Positions 11,100-23,123 of a stretch of 30,000 bases of DNA are shown one piece after another. The stretch is taken from contig MCFG01000009.1 in the NCBI GenBank assembly GCA_002104895.1, positions 340,001 to 370,000 of the forward strand. Reading direction: 5' to 3'. Positions within the stretch are counted from its first letter, which is position 1. Each line of letters begins with the position of its first letter. A program made the position numbers and the translations under genes. This DNA comes from Anaeromyces robustus. Lineage: Eukaryota; Neocallimastigomycota; Neocallimastigomycetes; Neocallimastigales; Neocallimastigaceae. Under the pieces are notes generated by a model. The model saw only the letters and a program-made list of their open reading frames with translations. It did not search any database and was not told the origin of the DNA.

Positions 11100-14000
11100 A
11101 ATTCTATTATTATTAAACGACTTAAAAAAAATATTATTATTTATACTCATACATTATTTAATAATAATATAATAATAATATAACATATATAGTTTTTTCT
11201 TTTTTTTTTACTATTTCATTATTTCAATTTTTTATTATTCATATTCTATTTTACATAATATTATATAATAAAGAAAAAAAACTCATTTAATCTTATTTAT
11301 AATAATATTATAGCATAATGGGATACCATTGTTAAACATTCATTATGATTAATATATAATTTATATTAAAATTTTATAGAACAATGTAAAAAAATTATTC
11401 ACTTTGTTAAAGATAAAATAGAATTTATAAAAAAATTTTTTTTTCATAGTTATACTTGCTATATTTAGTAATTTTAAATTTTTTGGCTATTCAAAAAAAA
11501 AAAATAATAATAATAAATGTAAAAATAGAATATATTTAAATTGTCTATATATTATTTTTTATTATAATATATGTTAAATATTATTAATAATAGAGTTTAT
11601 TATATATTATTAATAAATTAAAATATATTGTTTAGTATAAAGATTTTTATAATGTAACATAAAATTAAAATATTAATGTTACTCTGGGTAATAAATTACA
11701 ATAAATGGAATAGATTTATTAATAATTAAGCTTTTCATATATATATTTTTTTAATAAAAATATTTAGCATTAAAAAAGAAAAAAAAATTGAATAATTATA
11801 TAAAAAAAAAAATAACAGAAAATATATATATTTAAAAAAAAATTATAATGTAACATATTTAATATAATATAATTAAAAAAATTTTTTTTATATATTCTTT
11901 TATTAGTCATATTATTAAATATTTTTTTTGAACCATTAATTTGCTTTTCAAATTTTTTCTCATATAAAATGATATTATTTTATGGTATTATATATATTTT
12001 ATAATAATAATTATATATTTATTAAAAAATAAAAAAAAAAGTTAAAATTAAAAATTTAACATTTTTTTTTATAACATTCACTGTTTCAATATTTTGTATT
12101 TGAAAACTAAAAAAATGACATAATAATAATAGTTATAATAATAATAAGATATAATTTTTAAAAAAAAAATAAAGTTTAATAAATAGAATATAAGCATTTT
12201 CGATAATTCAACAATAATAATAAAATAAATATTATAAAAAAAAAAGTACATTCCACATTTTTTTTAAATAGGTTAATAACTAATATATAAATACCATATA
12301 TTAAAATTAATTTATTAATAATATTTAAGGATATATTTAATATATGTAAAATTAAATCATTAATTTTATTATTATAAATTTTAAAAAAAATATAGAAAAA
12401 AACAACTATTAAAAAACTTAAAGAGTAAAAGATGTCTCTAAAAAAAATAAATATAATATTATATTAAAAATATTAACTTTATTATTTATTAAATTATAAT
12501 GTTATATATACCAACAATTTAAATTAATATACCCTAGGATTACATTAATAATAAATATTAAAAACTGACTTAAATTTTATTATTAAATAAACTTTTTAAT
12601 CTTATTAATTTTGTTATTTTTTAAAATTCATTTCCATTTTTTTATTTTGGATACTTTATTTTATTGTATTTTGTTTTTGTTTTTTGTTTTTTTTTTTTTT
12701 GTTTGTTTTTTTTTGTTTTTTTTTTTTTATTTAATATTTGTAGCATAAAAAGGATAAATTATTATTGTAATTAAATTAATTCATATATTTATATTACATT
12801 ATAGATATATAAAATTTATTGTAATTTAAATAATTTAATACATTTTATAATATATTAGATTATATTAATTATATTAAATTTCTTCAATTTTATTTTAATT
12901 ATTTTTCTTTATTTTATTATATATCTTTTTCTTTTTCATATCAAAAAAAAGTGTTACAAAAAAAAATTAATAAAAAAAAATTAAAATAATCTTTATATAA
13001 TAAAATTAAATATAAACTTTAATAAATAGAATTATATGAAAACCTTTAATTATGGGCTAAATTAAAAAATTTATTTGTTATTTTTTTTTTAATTATTATT
13101 AAAAAAAAAAAAAAAGAAAATCTATAACATATCATGTTATACTTATTTTAATATTATATAATATAAATCACAATAAGATACAAAAATTTTCAGCCTAAAA
13201 ACAAATAAGAAAAAAAAATAAAATAAAATTGTAAAAGTAAAAATGTTAAGATTTAAATAAAAAAAATAAAAAAAAGACTTTATATAAAAATATACTATTT
13301 TCTATTTTTCTAATTTAATTAATTACATATTATTGTTTGGCTAAATATTAATTATAAATTATTAATAATTAAAATTTTTAGCCATAATTTATTTTTTTTT
13401 AAAATTTTAAATTTGAGGCAATAAAAAAAAATTTTTTATTTTTAGTTTGAGGCAACAGTAACAAAATAAAAAAAATATAAGGATTTATTATAAAAAAAAT
13501 TTTTTTTTAAATAAAATATGCAATTTAAATTAATAATATAAATAAAATAAAATAGAAAATAAAGAACAAAAAAAAAATTAAATAACCTAGGCAGTAGATA
13601 AAAAAATAAAAGAAAATAAAAACAAAAATAATTAATATTTAAAGTCTATAAATGATAATAGAAACGGGAATCAAAAATATTATAATAATGAATATTAATA
13701 ATAAAAAAAATTATTATTTATTAAAAAATCTTAAATAAAGGAAAACCTTTTTTTTTTAATATATATTCAACAATAACAACTTTTATAATTTCTTTTTTTC
13801 TTTTATTTGACTTTCTATTACTTTTTATTAAAATTCAAAATTGTAATTAATTCTTTTCTATATTTTTTTATGAGATCTTATTAAAGAATAATAAATAATA
13901 CACTTTAACTTTTTTTTTTTTTTATTAATTAATCATAGATTAACAATAATATTTAAAATATTACCGTTTTTTTTTTATTATAATTATAATTAAACTTTCT

Positions 14001-16930
14001 CAGTTAAAATGAACCTACTAGACATAAAGAAAGAATATTAAAAACTAATTTAAATAAATAATTTTATTATTAATAAAAAAATTGATAATTCAGATAATAG
14101 AAAGTTATTGTTCTTTTTTAAAAAATAATGGATATAATATATAATATAAAAAAAAAAAGTATTGAAAAAAATTATATATTGTTTTGTTGTTGTTCTTTAT
14201 TTCTTCCATATAATAAAACTAAAATATAAAATATATAGATATAAAATTTATTATCAACATAATAAATAAAAAATAAAATTATATTATTTTAGTAATTATA
14301 AATAGTAAATCTATTGTAATTTATGAATAATGTTATATATTAAATCTATTGTTGATTTACAATGTTCAAGCTATTTTTATTTTTTGTATTATTAATGTAT
14401 AATGTACGAAATAATTTATTAATTATAATTAATAAAAAGTATATTAGAATCGATGAATAAATAATAATAATTATAATAATGTTACATCTATTATATAATA
14501 AATTAATTATTAATTATTTATTTTTTTTTTTTTTTTTTATAGTTAAATTTATAAATAGTAAAAAAATAAATTTAAAATTAATTTAATTAAAATTTAAATC
14601 TTTTATAGAATATTAAAAAATTAAATTAAAGAAACTCATTAATTAAATTTACAAAATAATTTTAATTAAAAAAAATATACAAAAAAAAAACAAAAACAAT
14701 TATTAATAATAATTATAATAAATAATAATAAATATTATTATAAATATAAATATATATAAAATAAATAATAATATATAATATATACAATTACACAAAAAAA
14801 AATCTGAATAATGATATGATATAATATATTATAATATATTTATATAATAAATTAATTTTCTTTATCTAATATATAGGATTATAATTTAATATATATACAA
14901 ATAAATGATAATAAAATTTTCTATTATATTAAAAAAAAAAGGGTATATATGTATATATATGTATATAATATAGATTATAGTATTACAATACATTTATAAT
15001 ATATATATTCTATTTAAATATATAACATTATAATAAAAAATATATTTTTGCTTTAATTTTTTTTTTTTTTTGCTTTTTGAAACTTGAAAATTTTATATAT
15101 ATAAATATTATGTAATTATAAATAATAAAATAATAAAATAATAAATAATAAATAATAATAAATAATAATAATAATATAACCAATAAGATTTAAATTTTCA
15201 ATCATAATTTCTTAACTAATTAAATAATGACATTTAAAAAATTAGTTTTACAATTCTAATGTAAAACAAAAGAGAAAATCTTTATGAAAATCTTTTTCAA
15301 TCAATATAATTTTAAAACAGATAAAAATTATTATAATTTATTATAAAATAAATTTTATTATTTATTTTTTTTTTATTTTACTTTAAAAATAAAATAAAAA
15401 AATATGCAATAATAAAACAAAAAAATAAATAAAAGGACAGATAATTAATAAAAAAAATGAAATAAATATTTATTATTTATTATTTATATTAATATTGATG
15501 TAAATAAAGTGATATTTTTAATTTAATTTCTAATAATTATTATAATTAAAAGGAAAAAAAGGAAAATAAAATATAAAAAATATAAAATATATAATATAAA
15601 AAATATAAAAAAAACTTTAATGTAAGTAATTTTGTTTCAATAATTTTCTTTATTTATGTTATATGTTTTTTTTACATGAAAAAAAAATTAATTTTTTTAA
15701 TTAAAATTGTTACTTAAAATAACTTTTTTTTTTTATGTAAATCATCAATAAATAAATAAATAAATTAATAAATAAAAAATGTAATAAATAAAATCATATG
15801 AATCAATATTTACATAAATAAAAAAAAAAGTTTAAGTTTAATCCATAATTAAAATTAAAAAATAGGTGTATAAATAATAAATAAATAATAAATAAATAAT
15901 AAATAAATCAATAATAAATGTTAATAATTAAATAATCAAATTGAATATTATTTTTTTTGTTAGGTTTAAAATCTTATTTTTTATTGATTTATTATAACCT
16001 GACAATTTCTGTTTAATTTTTTTTATTATTATAAATTGTATAGAATATAACAAACTATTTGTATTAAAATATTTTTTAAAATATTTTTTATATAGACTTT
16101 TATAGATAAACTTTCTTTTTTCATTATAAATATTTTAATAATATACAAAAAAAATTAACAATATTAAAATTAAATTATATGCTATTATTTTAATGATGTC
16201 ATGATTTTTGTTTTTTTTTAGAAAGGTTTTTTTTAGGGTATTTACATAAAAATGAAAATACTAAACATAAGCATTAATACATAATATATTTTCTTAAAAT
16301 AGCTTAATAATTAATAAAAAAAAAAATAAGTTTTGTCATCACACTAAAATGATACAATACAAAACTACATAAAACAAATGATTTTTTTTTATTTTATTTT
16401 ATATTTTTGATTTTGTTTTTGTATTCCTTTTTTTAATACGATTTTTAATTATTATAATTATGATATAACTAAAAAAGTGCTTTATTTTTAATTTCAACAT
16501 TTTTTAAAATGTTTCAAAAAAGAAAAAAAAGTAAATAAATAAATATGCATGATATTATTAAAGCAAAAACAAAAAAAAATAATAATAATAATAATAATCA
16601 TTTATTAATAGGATAAAATAAATAAAAATTTATTTATAAACATATTATATGATTTATTTTTAATAACACCCTTTTTATTTATCTATTTATTTATTTATTT
16701 ATTTATTTATTATATAATAAATACTTTCAGTAACAAATTTTTTTTTTTTTATAATTACATATTTAGAATTTACTATAAAAATACTATAATAGTAAATTGT
16801 ATAAAAATTCTATATTGATTATATAAATAATGATCATAAAATAAATTGATTATATATTATTGTATCATCAATTTATATTAAAAATTTATATAATTAATAT
16901 AAATGATATATATCAATATTATATATAAAA
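11100..16930. other. A+T-rich non-coding spacer
   Basis: No gene seen on either strand. Small non-AT patches are GTTACTCTGGGTAA (about 11679), ACCCTAGGATTAC (about 12531), AACCTAGGCAGTAG (about 13585) and GAAACGGGAATC (13661). All are too short to interpret. Otherwise the stretch is oligo-A/T, ATT and TAAA repeats, including AAATAAT-type repeats at 15870-15906 and an ATTT run at 16680-16710. Confidence 0.6.
12655..12732. repeat. T tract interrupted by single G residues
   Basis: Long T runs broken by isolated G (TTTTGTTTTTG type) make a strongly one-sided pyrimidine/G strand of about 75 bases. Confidence 0.7.
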
Positions 16931-16932
16931 AA

Positions 16933-17007
16933 GAATAAAAGAATTTTTTTTTTTTTTTTTTTTTTTTTTTATGGCACACAATTTGTACGTCAACTGAATA
17001 AAAGAAT
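16933..17007 (-). mobile_element. putative micro-retroposed fragment with A tail and 12-bp target duplication
   Basis: GAATAAAAGAAT occurs exactly at 16933-16944 and 16996-17007. Between the copies, read on the minus strand, are 25 bases beginning AGTTGACGTACAAATTG and ending TGTGCCAT, followed by 26 A (16970-16945) that run into the direct repeat. A short unique body, an A tail and flanking direct duplications are the marks of target-primed reverse transcription by LINE-type enzymes. The body is about 40 percent G+C against an A/T background. No coding capacity is present. Caveat: the same 12-mer also occurs at 24154-24165, so it is not unique in the window. Confidence 0.45.
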
Positions 17008-17680
17008 ATAACAAAAAATATATATAAATATAAATATAAAATAATTTTTCTTGAATTTTATTTATTAAATAGGAAACAATTTTCTGTACAAGAATTTAAA
17101 ACTTTAATTATAATTAAAGAAAAAAATTTAATTTAAATTAAAACTATTATTCAACTTTTATATATTTTTTTTAATTATGAATAATAAAACATTTTGTATC
17201 CAATTTCATTGAATTATTTAATAAAAAGAATTGATACAATTACATAATTATATGATTTCATTAATTAAATTAATTTATTTTGATTTATTTATTTTATTTA
17301 TTCTTATTTATTTATTTTTTAATTAATTTATTTAATTTATTATTATTACTTATTTAATTTTTTTTTTGATTTAATATAATCATACATAATAAACAAAAAG
17401 AATCATTTTGTTTTATTTTTGTTACCATGAGTTATTCATTTTATATTTATATATAAGCAAATATATTATTTCATATATATTATATATATTATGATATATA
17501 ATATCTATAAAAGATAAGAAGATTTAATATATATATTATTGTAATCAAATTAAATTAAAAAAATTTATATTTAAATAATCATCATTAATCTATTTAGTAT
17601 TCATAGATTATTTCTTTTTTTCTTTTTTTTTTTATGTACTCACTAAAACATGTACTCTTTTAAATATATATATAAAAATT

Positions 17681-18157
17681 AACCTAATTTTTTTTTGTGT
17701 TGTTGATGTTTTAAATACAATAAAATATAATAGTGTAAAAAAATAGAACAAAAAAATGATTTTATTTTTTTTTTGTCTGTGTTTATTTTTTTTTTGTTTT
17801 TTCTTTTTTTCTATTTTTTTATAAATATATTAATTTTTTATTCTATTTTTCTATTTTTCTATTTTTCTAATTTTTTTATATATATTTTTGTTACACATTA
17901 TCCATCAAAAAGATTAATTTTATTTAAAATATGAAAAAAATAATAAATAATATTTGACCTCTTTTTTTTTTTTTTTTTTTATTTTTAAATACAATAGGAT
18001 AAAACATAATAATATATAAAAAAAATAGAACAAAAAAAAATAAATTTCATTATTTTTGTGTTTAATACTTTCTTTGCTTTTTTTTTATTTTATTTTTGAT
18101 TTCGTTTTAACATTTTATTATAATTTTTTTTATTCTATTTTTCTATTTTCTTATTTT

Positions 18158-18188
<31 letters not shown>

Positions 18189-18530
18189 TTTTAAAAATAA
18201 AAATATAAGGGAAAAAAATAAATAAAATATGAAAAAAATAGAAAAAAAGAAAACTTGAAATTATTTGAAACTTAAATATTCAAATTGTATTACCTTTTTT
18301 TTCAAATACACTTTTTGTTTTTTTTCTTTTGTCATTATCTGTTTTTTCCTTATTTATTTATTTTTCTATTTTTCTATTTTTCTATTTTTTTTTATCTGTA
18401 TGCTTCTTTTTTTTTAAACTTTTTTTTTATATATTTTGTTTACTTTTAATAAAAATAATTAAAAATAAAAAAATATTTATTATATGTATTTTTTATACTT
18501 ATTTTTTTTTTTAGTATAATCTTCCTAATT
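17681..18530. repeat. degenerate tandem array, about three units of 275-335 bp, T-rich
   Basis: Units begin near 17681, 17956 and 18291 at an ACCT followed by a T run. Units 1 and 2 share TTTTAAATACAATA (17710, 17984), AATAGAACAAAAAAA, repeated CTATTTTT blocks (17843-17875, 18135-18150) and AAAATATGAAAAAAATA (17926, 18224). Unit 3 keeps CAAATACA (18303) and the CTATTTTT block (18364-18387). The unit offsets grow from about 275 to 298 bp along the copy, which fits old duplication with indels in the T runs. The top strand is strongly T-biased throughout. Confidence 0.55.
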
Positions 18531-19163
18531 ATATTTATAAATTGTGGCAATAATAGGTTTATTAATAGTTAAATTCTTTATAGCTTGTATCTGTCATTGT
18601 TAATAAAGGTTCATCTCCTTTATTTTATTTATTATATATTTATATATATTAAAGAATTTCTATTTATTTATTTATTTATTATTTTAATTATTATTATTTA
18701 TCATAATTACTCTTTTGCTTTTTCTTTTTATTTTTTATTTTTTATTTTTATTTTATTAAATATAATGTATCTTAAATCTATATAAATGATATATATTAAT
18801 TGATTTATGTAATGCATATTTATTTATATTACTTATTAAATTATTCATAAAATAGGGAAAATTTTATATATGATTAATTATTAATTATTTATTCATTATT
18901 ATTATTATTATTATGAATTTTTTATTAATTATTATTAATTATTATTCATTATTAATGATTATTATTATTATTATTATGATACATATTTATTATTTCCTAA
19001 ATAATAAATTTATTATTTTTATTATTATTATCATTGACATTTTAAAAATTTTTTAATTTATGATGATATCCACTATAAACTTTATTTATTATAATTTTAT
19101 ATGTTTGATATAAATATTTATTCTTGTATAATATTAATTAAAACTTTATTTTTAATAAATTTT

Positions 19164-19184
19164 AATCCATTGAAACAATGGATT
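19164..19184. repeat. 9-bp perfect hairpin followed by a T run
   Basis: AATCCATTG (19164-19172), loop AAA, CAATGGATT (19176-19184), then TTTT. The shape imitates a bacterial intrinsic terminator, but in a eukaryotic spacer with no adjacent gene it is only a stem-loop of unknown role. Confidence 0.5.
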
Positions 19185-19610
19185 TTTTATTTTATTATAA
19201 TTTATTACCTTTTTTTCATTTTTTTTTGTAAAAAAAAAAAAATATTAAATTGTTGGTTGTAATTTTTTTTTTATTTCTTTTTTTTTTTTTTAATGTTGAT
19301 CAATAAAACTTTTAGATTAATAATATGTTTTCTTATATATATTTAATCTATTTCTATTGTTATACTTTAAATTATGTATTATAACTTAAAATGATAGTAT
19401 AAAGCATAAAAATAAATAAAAAAAATAAATAAATAAAATTTTAAACATCTAAAAAAAATAAAAAAAAAAACGAAACTTTTTATTTAATTTTATTACAATA
19501 TTTTTGTTATTTTTTTTTATTAATCTTAATAGGTGATTAAATTATTATATAATAATATTATAGTTTTATTAAAAATAGTATTAAATATTATTTTTAAATA
19601 TTAAAAAAAA

Positions 19611-19631
19611 AACAGCTGTTAATATTAACAG
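19611..19631. repeat. two overlapping palindromes, AACAG/CTGTT half-sites
   Basis: AACAGCTGTT (19611-19620) is a 10-bp palindrome and CTGTTAATATTAACAG (19616-19631) a 16-bp palindrome sharing its right half. The result is three half-sites: AACAG, CTGTT, AATATT spacer, AACAG. The layout resembles a dimer-binding operator with a CAGCTG E-box core. Confidence 0.45.
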
Positions 19632-20283
19632 AAAATAAATAAATAATAATAAATAAATGGAAAATCAATAATACTTAAAATATTAATAAAAAGGTAAAAA
19701 TAATATATTTTTGTAAAATTAATAAAAATGTTTTAAATAACATAATATTTAAAATGTTTAAAATGTTTATATTTTTATTTTTTTTTAATTATTAATTAAA
19801 AATTAACCTATTTTAAATTAAAAGTATGAAATAATAATAATAAATAATATAAATAAATAATTAATAATAATTATATTAAGTTATTTTATTTATTAAGTAA
19901 CAGATTACATAATCAAATTAAATCAGATGAATAAATAATACAAGAAAAAATTATTAATTAATATTAAGAAAAAAAAATGGTTAGAATATGATTTTAAAAA
20001 AAATTAAAATAATTTTTTTTTTCATTGTAACACAAAAAAAAATTTTTTTCTTTATATTATATAATATTGCATAAATTAACATAATGAAAAATAAAAAAAA
20101 ATAATAATAATAAATGATATTATTATCATAAATATATTTATTTATTATTATTTATTATTATTAGTATCATAACTATTATCATAATTATCATAATTATCAT
20201 TATCATATGTATTATTATATTATAATTATATAATATAATTATTCATTATTTCTCATCTTAATACTTTTTTTTTTTTAATAATT

Positions 20284-20318
20284 AAAAAATTATATAATAT
20301 AAAAATTATATAATATAA
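20284..20318. repeat. 17-bp tandem duplication
   Basis: AAAAATTATATAATATA occurs twice in tandem. Confidence 0.65.
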
Positions 20319-21794
20319 ATAATAATTAAATTTATATTAATATATATTATCATCGATGAATATAAAAATAAAAATTAGAGTAAAAAGGAAATTTTCCTTT
20401 ATACTAATAAATTTATGTTTCAAAATGTATATAAAAAAATATAACAAAATCTATTTTAAAATATTATAATAAATATACTTTTTTTTATATTCCTTATAAT
20501 ATATTTTTATACATAATTTGATGCTTTTTCTATTATTTTTTTCTTTGATCTGCATCTTTGTATTTAATAAAGAATCTTATTTACTAAAAAAAAAATAAAA
20601 AAATTTGCTAAAAAATACAAATTTTTGATACACTTTATTTAATAATAAAAAATTTTTTTTTTTAATTTTTTCAAATTTGTTTATATTTTTATTTCTTTTT
20701 TTTTTATTTTAATTATTTTTAATTATTTCTAATATATATTATTTTATTATTATAATATATGAAATGATTATTATCATTATATTTATTATTTATATTTAAT
20801 TATTATTAATAAATAAATTAAAAATTTCTTTTTTTTTTATATTATTATTATTTATTGATTTTTTCCATTATATTAAAATGTTTCATATTTTAATAATAAA
20901 GATAATAAAAAAAAAATCAACGTTTAAATAAAAATAAAGAATAATATAATAATTTTTTTTTTAAGGATTTTAAATAATATTATCATAATGAAATACAATA
21001 ATTTAATAAAATAAATAAATTAATAAATAAATAAATTAATTAATTAATTCTTTTTTTTTTTTAATTTATTTTATGCTTAATTATAAAACATTCAATTATG
21101 CAATAAACTTTCTGATTTTCTTTTTTCTTTCTTTTTTATATTATATTTGTTACTTGTTTTATCTTTTTCAAAAAAAAAAAAGTTTTTCCATGATTACACT
21201 AAAAAAAAATTATATTATATATTATATATTATATATTTATATTATTATTATTATAATTATAATTTATTAATTAAATTATAATTTTATAATAATAATATAT
21301 ATTGATTAATTGATTAAATTTTTTTTTTTCTTTTTTGTAAAATGAAATTTATGTCTATCTTTAAAAGGTTAAAATTATTTAAAAGTTTAAAATTATTTAT
21401 TAATAAAAATTATAAAAAAAAATTTTTTTATTATTTAATAAAATTATTGTTAAACTTTGTTTTTTTTTTTTTATTTTTTTTTTATTTTTTTTAATAAATT
21501 AATGTTAATCATTAAAAAAGGAACAATATTTAATTTTTTTTTTCCTTCTAAATTTATTAGGTGGTAAGGTAAAAAAATTTATTTATAACTATAATAATAA
21601 AGTTTTATTATTATAAATATTATATAATATTAAGAGAAGAATAATTAAAAAAAAAATTTTTTTTCTTTTTTTAAAATCATAGAGTTTAATATTATTTTAA
21701 TGTTTATTATTTTAATGTTTATCAATTTCAAAATTTTATTATTTTTCTCTTTTGTAATAATTATTTTAATGTCTATCAATATTTTTTTTTATTT

Positions 21795-21880
21795 TTTTCT
21801 CATACCGTTTGTTGTCTTGGAATTCTTTGTTAAGGAGCAATAACGGTAATAATTTATCATTTCACAAGAACAGAACATAA
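21795..21880. other. island with second inverted ACCGTT pair
   Basis: TACCGTT (21803-21809) and AACGGTA (21842-21848) bracket GTTGTCTTGGAATTC and TTAAGGAGCAA. The outer stem can be extended as TACCGTTtgTTG against CAAtAACGGTA. To the right is TCACAAGAACAGAAC. On the minus strand a short ATG frame of about 23 codons begins at 21861, and a parallel frame reads NKEFQDNKRYEKK; both are too short to call a gene. Confidence 0.35.
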
Positions 21881-22544
21881 AAAAACAAATAAATAAAATA
21901 ATAAATAAATAATAAATATTAATAATTAAAATATAAATAATTAAAATATTAATAATTATTCCATTTATTTAATAATAATAATAACAATAACAATATTATA
22001 ACAATATGATTTTAATCGATCTAATTTAAAATTTTAAAAAGGAAAGAAAAAAAAAAGGTTTTAAATTAATTATTAATTATTATTTATTTCATAATATTTT
22101 GTACATGACATAATTGATACCTTAAAATAATTTTTGAAAAAAAAATATATGCATAAAGTTATGATTTTCAAATTTCAATTTCTTTTGTATTAAAAAGTTA
22201 TTTTTTATGTGTTTTTACTTTTTAATTATTTTTATATAATGAAATAATTTATTAAACATAATTAAATCTATATTATCTATCTATATTATAATATATATAT
22301 AATATTAATAATTAAATAAATAATCATCTATTAATTATTAATTATATTTAATACTTCTTTTTTTTTTTTTTGTTCTAAGAATAAATATTTTTTTTTATTT
22401 TATTTTTAATCTTGTATTAAAAATAATTAATACTTTATTGTACTTTTTATTTTTTTTGCATATTTATTTTTGTGTAGTTAAAAGTTTAATAAATAATTTT
22501 TTTTATGATTCATTTCTAGGTTTATTCTTATAAAAAAAAACACG

Positions 22545-22628
22545 ATGAAGGTAAGCCTAGTCCTTTATTCTAGCCTAAGTTCTTTTTTTATTTATTTATT
22601 ATTATTTATTAATATTAAAAAAAAATAA
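22545..22628 (+). CDS. 27-codon ORF or orphan first exon, hypothetical
   Basis: I do not recognise this as a known gene. An ATG with A at -3 opens a frame that starts MKVSLVLYSS, continues with a hydrophobic Phe/Leu/Ile stretch and ends KKK before TAA at 22626-22628. Lys followed by a hydrophobic run resembles a signal peptide or a one-pass membrane segment. Alternatively ATGAAG is followed directly by GTAAG (22551-22555), a good fungal 5' splice site, so the real exon could be only two codons, a structure known in some ribosomal protein genes such as eS6. No convincing second exon is found in the remaining 7 kb. The surroundings (TTCTAGGTTTA, AAGCCTAGTCC, CTAGCCTAAG) are clearly less A/T-pure than the spacer. 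It may be a gene relic. Confidence 0.15.
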   Translation: MKVSLVLYSSLSSFFIYLLLFINIKKK

Positions 22629-22990
22629 ATTATTTATATATTATTATAAAATAAATAAATCATTTTATTAAATAATTATTAATAAATTATTAATAAATAA
22701 TAAATTTTATTTACTAATAAAAATTTTGATATTAATACATTTTGTGTATTTTTATTTATAATTATATATAACAATATATTAAATTCAATTTAATAATAAA
22801 TGAAATGTATACCGTTAATAAAAAAAAAATTTTTTTTTTTATTTGTTTATAACAATTTATTTTTAAAAAAAAATTTATTTATTTCTTAAAAAAAAAAAAA
22901 TAATAATTATTAATCCTTTTAGTTTTGCTTTATTAAAATTCTGTATATTATTATTATTTTTTTACTTTTTTTTTTTTTCTCGACTTTTAC

Positions 22991-23123
22991 TTTTTTAATA
23001 AATTTTACATTATTTATTTTTTTTAATTTTTAATAAATTTTACATTATTTTTTTTTTTAATTTTAATAAATCTTACATTATTTTACTTTATTTTTAATAA
23101 ATGATACATTATATATTATTTTA
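22991..23123. repeat. 31-35-bp tandem repeat, four diverging copies
   Basis: TAATAAATTTTACATTA starts at 22996 and recurs at 23031. Variants TAATAAATCTTACATTA (23064) and TAATAAATGATACATTA (23095) follow. The period shrinks from 35 to 33 to 31 bp because the T run between copies differs. Confidence 0.75.

Larger units (their letters stand above)
18531..22500. other. A+T-rich non-coding spacer
   Basis: No gene seen on either strand. It contains ATT runs near 18890-18985, ATCATAATT repeats near 20165-20205, the palindrome TCATCGATGA at 20350-20359, and three ATTTTAATGTYTAT repeats between 21692 and 21780. Open frames here translate to Ile/Leu/Phe/Tyr/Lys strings expected from A/T-only DNA. Confidence 0.6.

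Noticed and set aside
12523-12550. ATTAATA direct repeats around TACCCTAGGATTAC, a possible fourth micro-insert
   Set aside because: The 7-mer is A/T-only and very common here, so the flanking match carries little weight.
4091-16203. TGATGTCA at about 4093, 10680 and 16195 as a CRE-like regulatory motif
   Set aside because: Only three copies of an A/T-leaning octamer, far from any gene; chance cannot be excluded.
18329-18785. Two 61-66-codon frames opening at TTG
   Set aside because: Phe/Leu/Ile strings from T-rich repeat DNA; starts not plausible in a eukaryote.
19164-19188. Hairpin plus T run resembling a rho-independent terminator
   Set aside because: The window is eukaryotic and no gene ends nearby; kept only as an inverted repeat.
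21073-21270. 65-codon ATG frame
   Set aside because: Phe/Leu/Tyr then poly-Ile translated from T and TTA repeats; no sign of selection as protein.
22545-22555. ATGAAG plus GTAAG as first exon of ribosomal protein eS6
   Set aside because: The donor is attractive, but no second exon resembling that protein occurs in the next 7 kb, so the family is not claimed.
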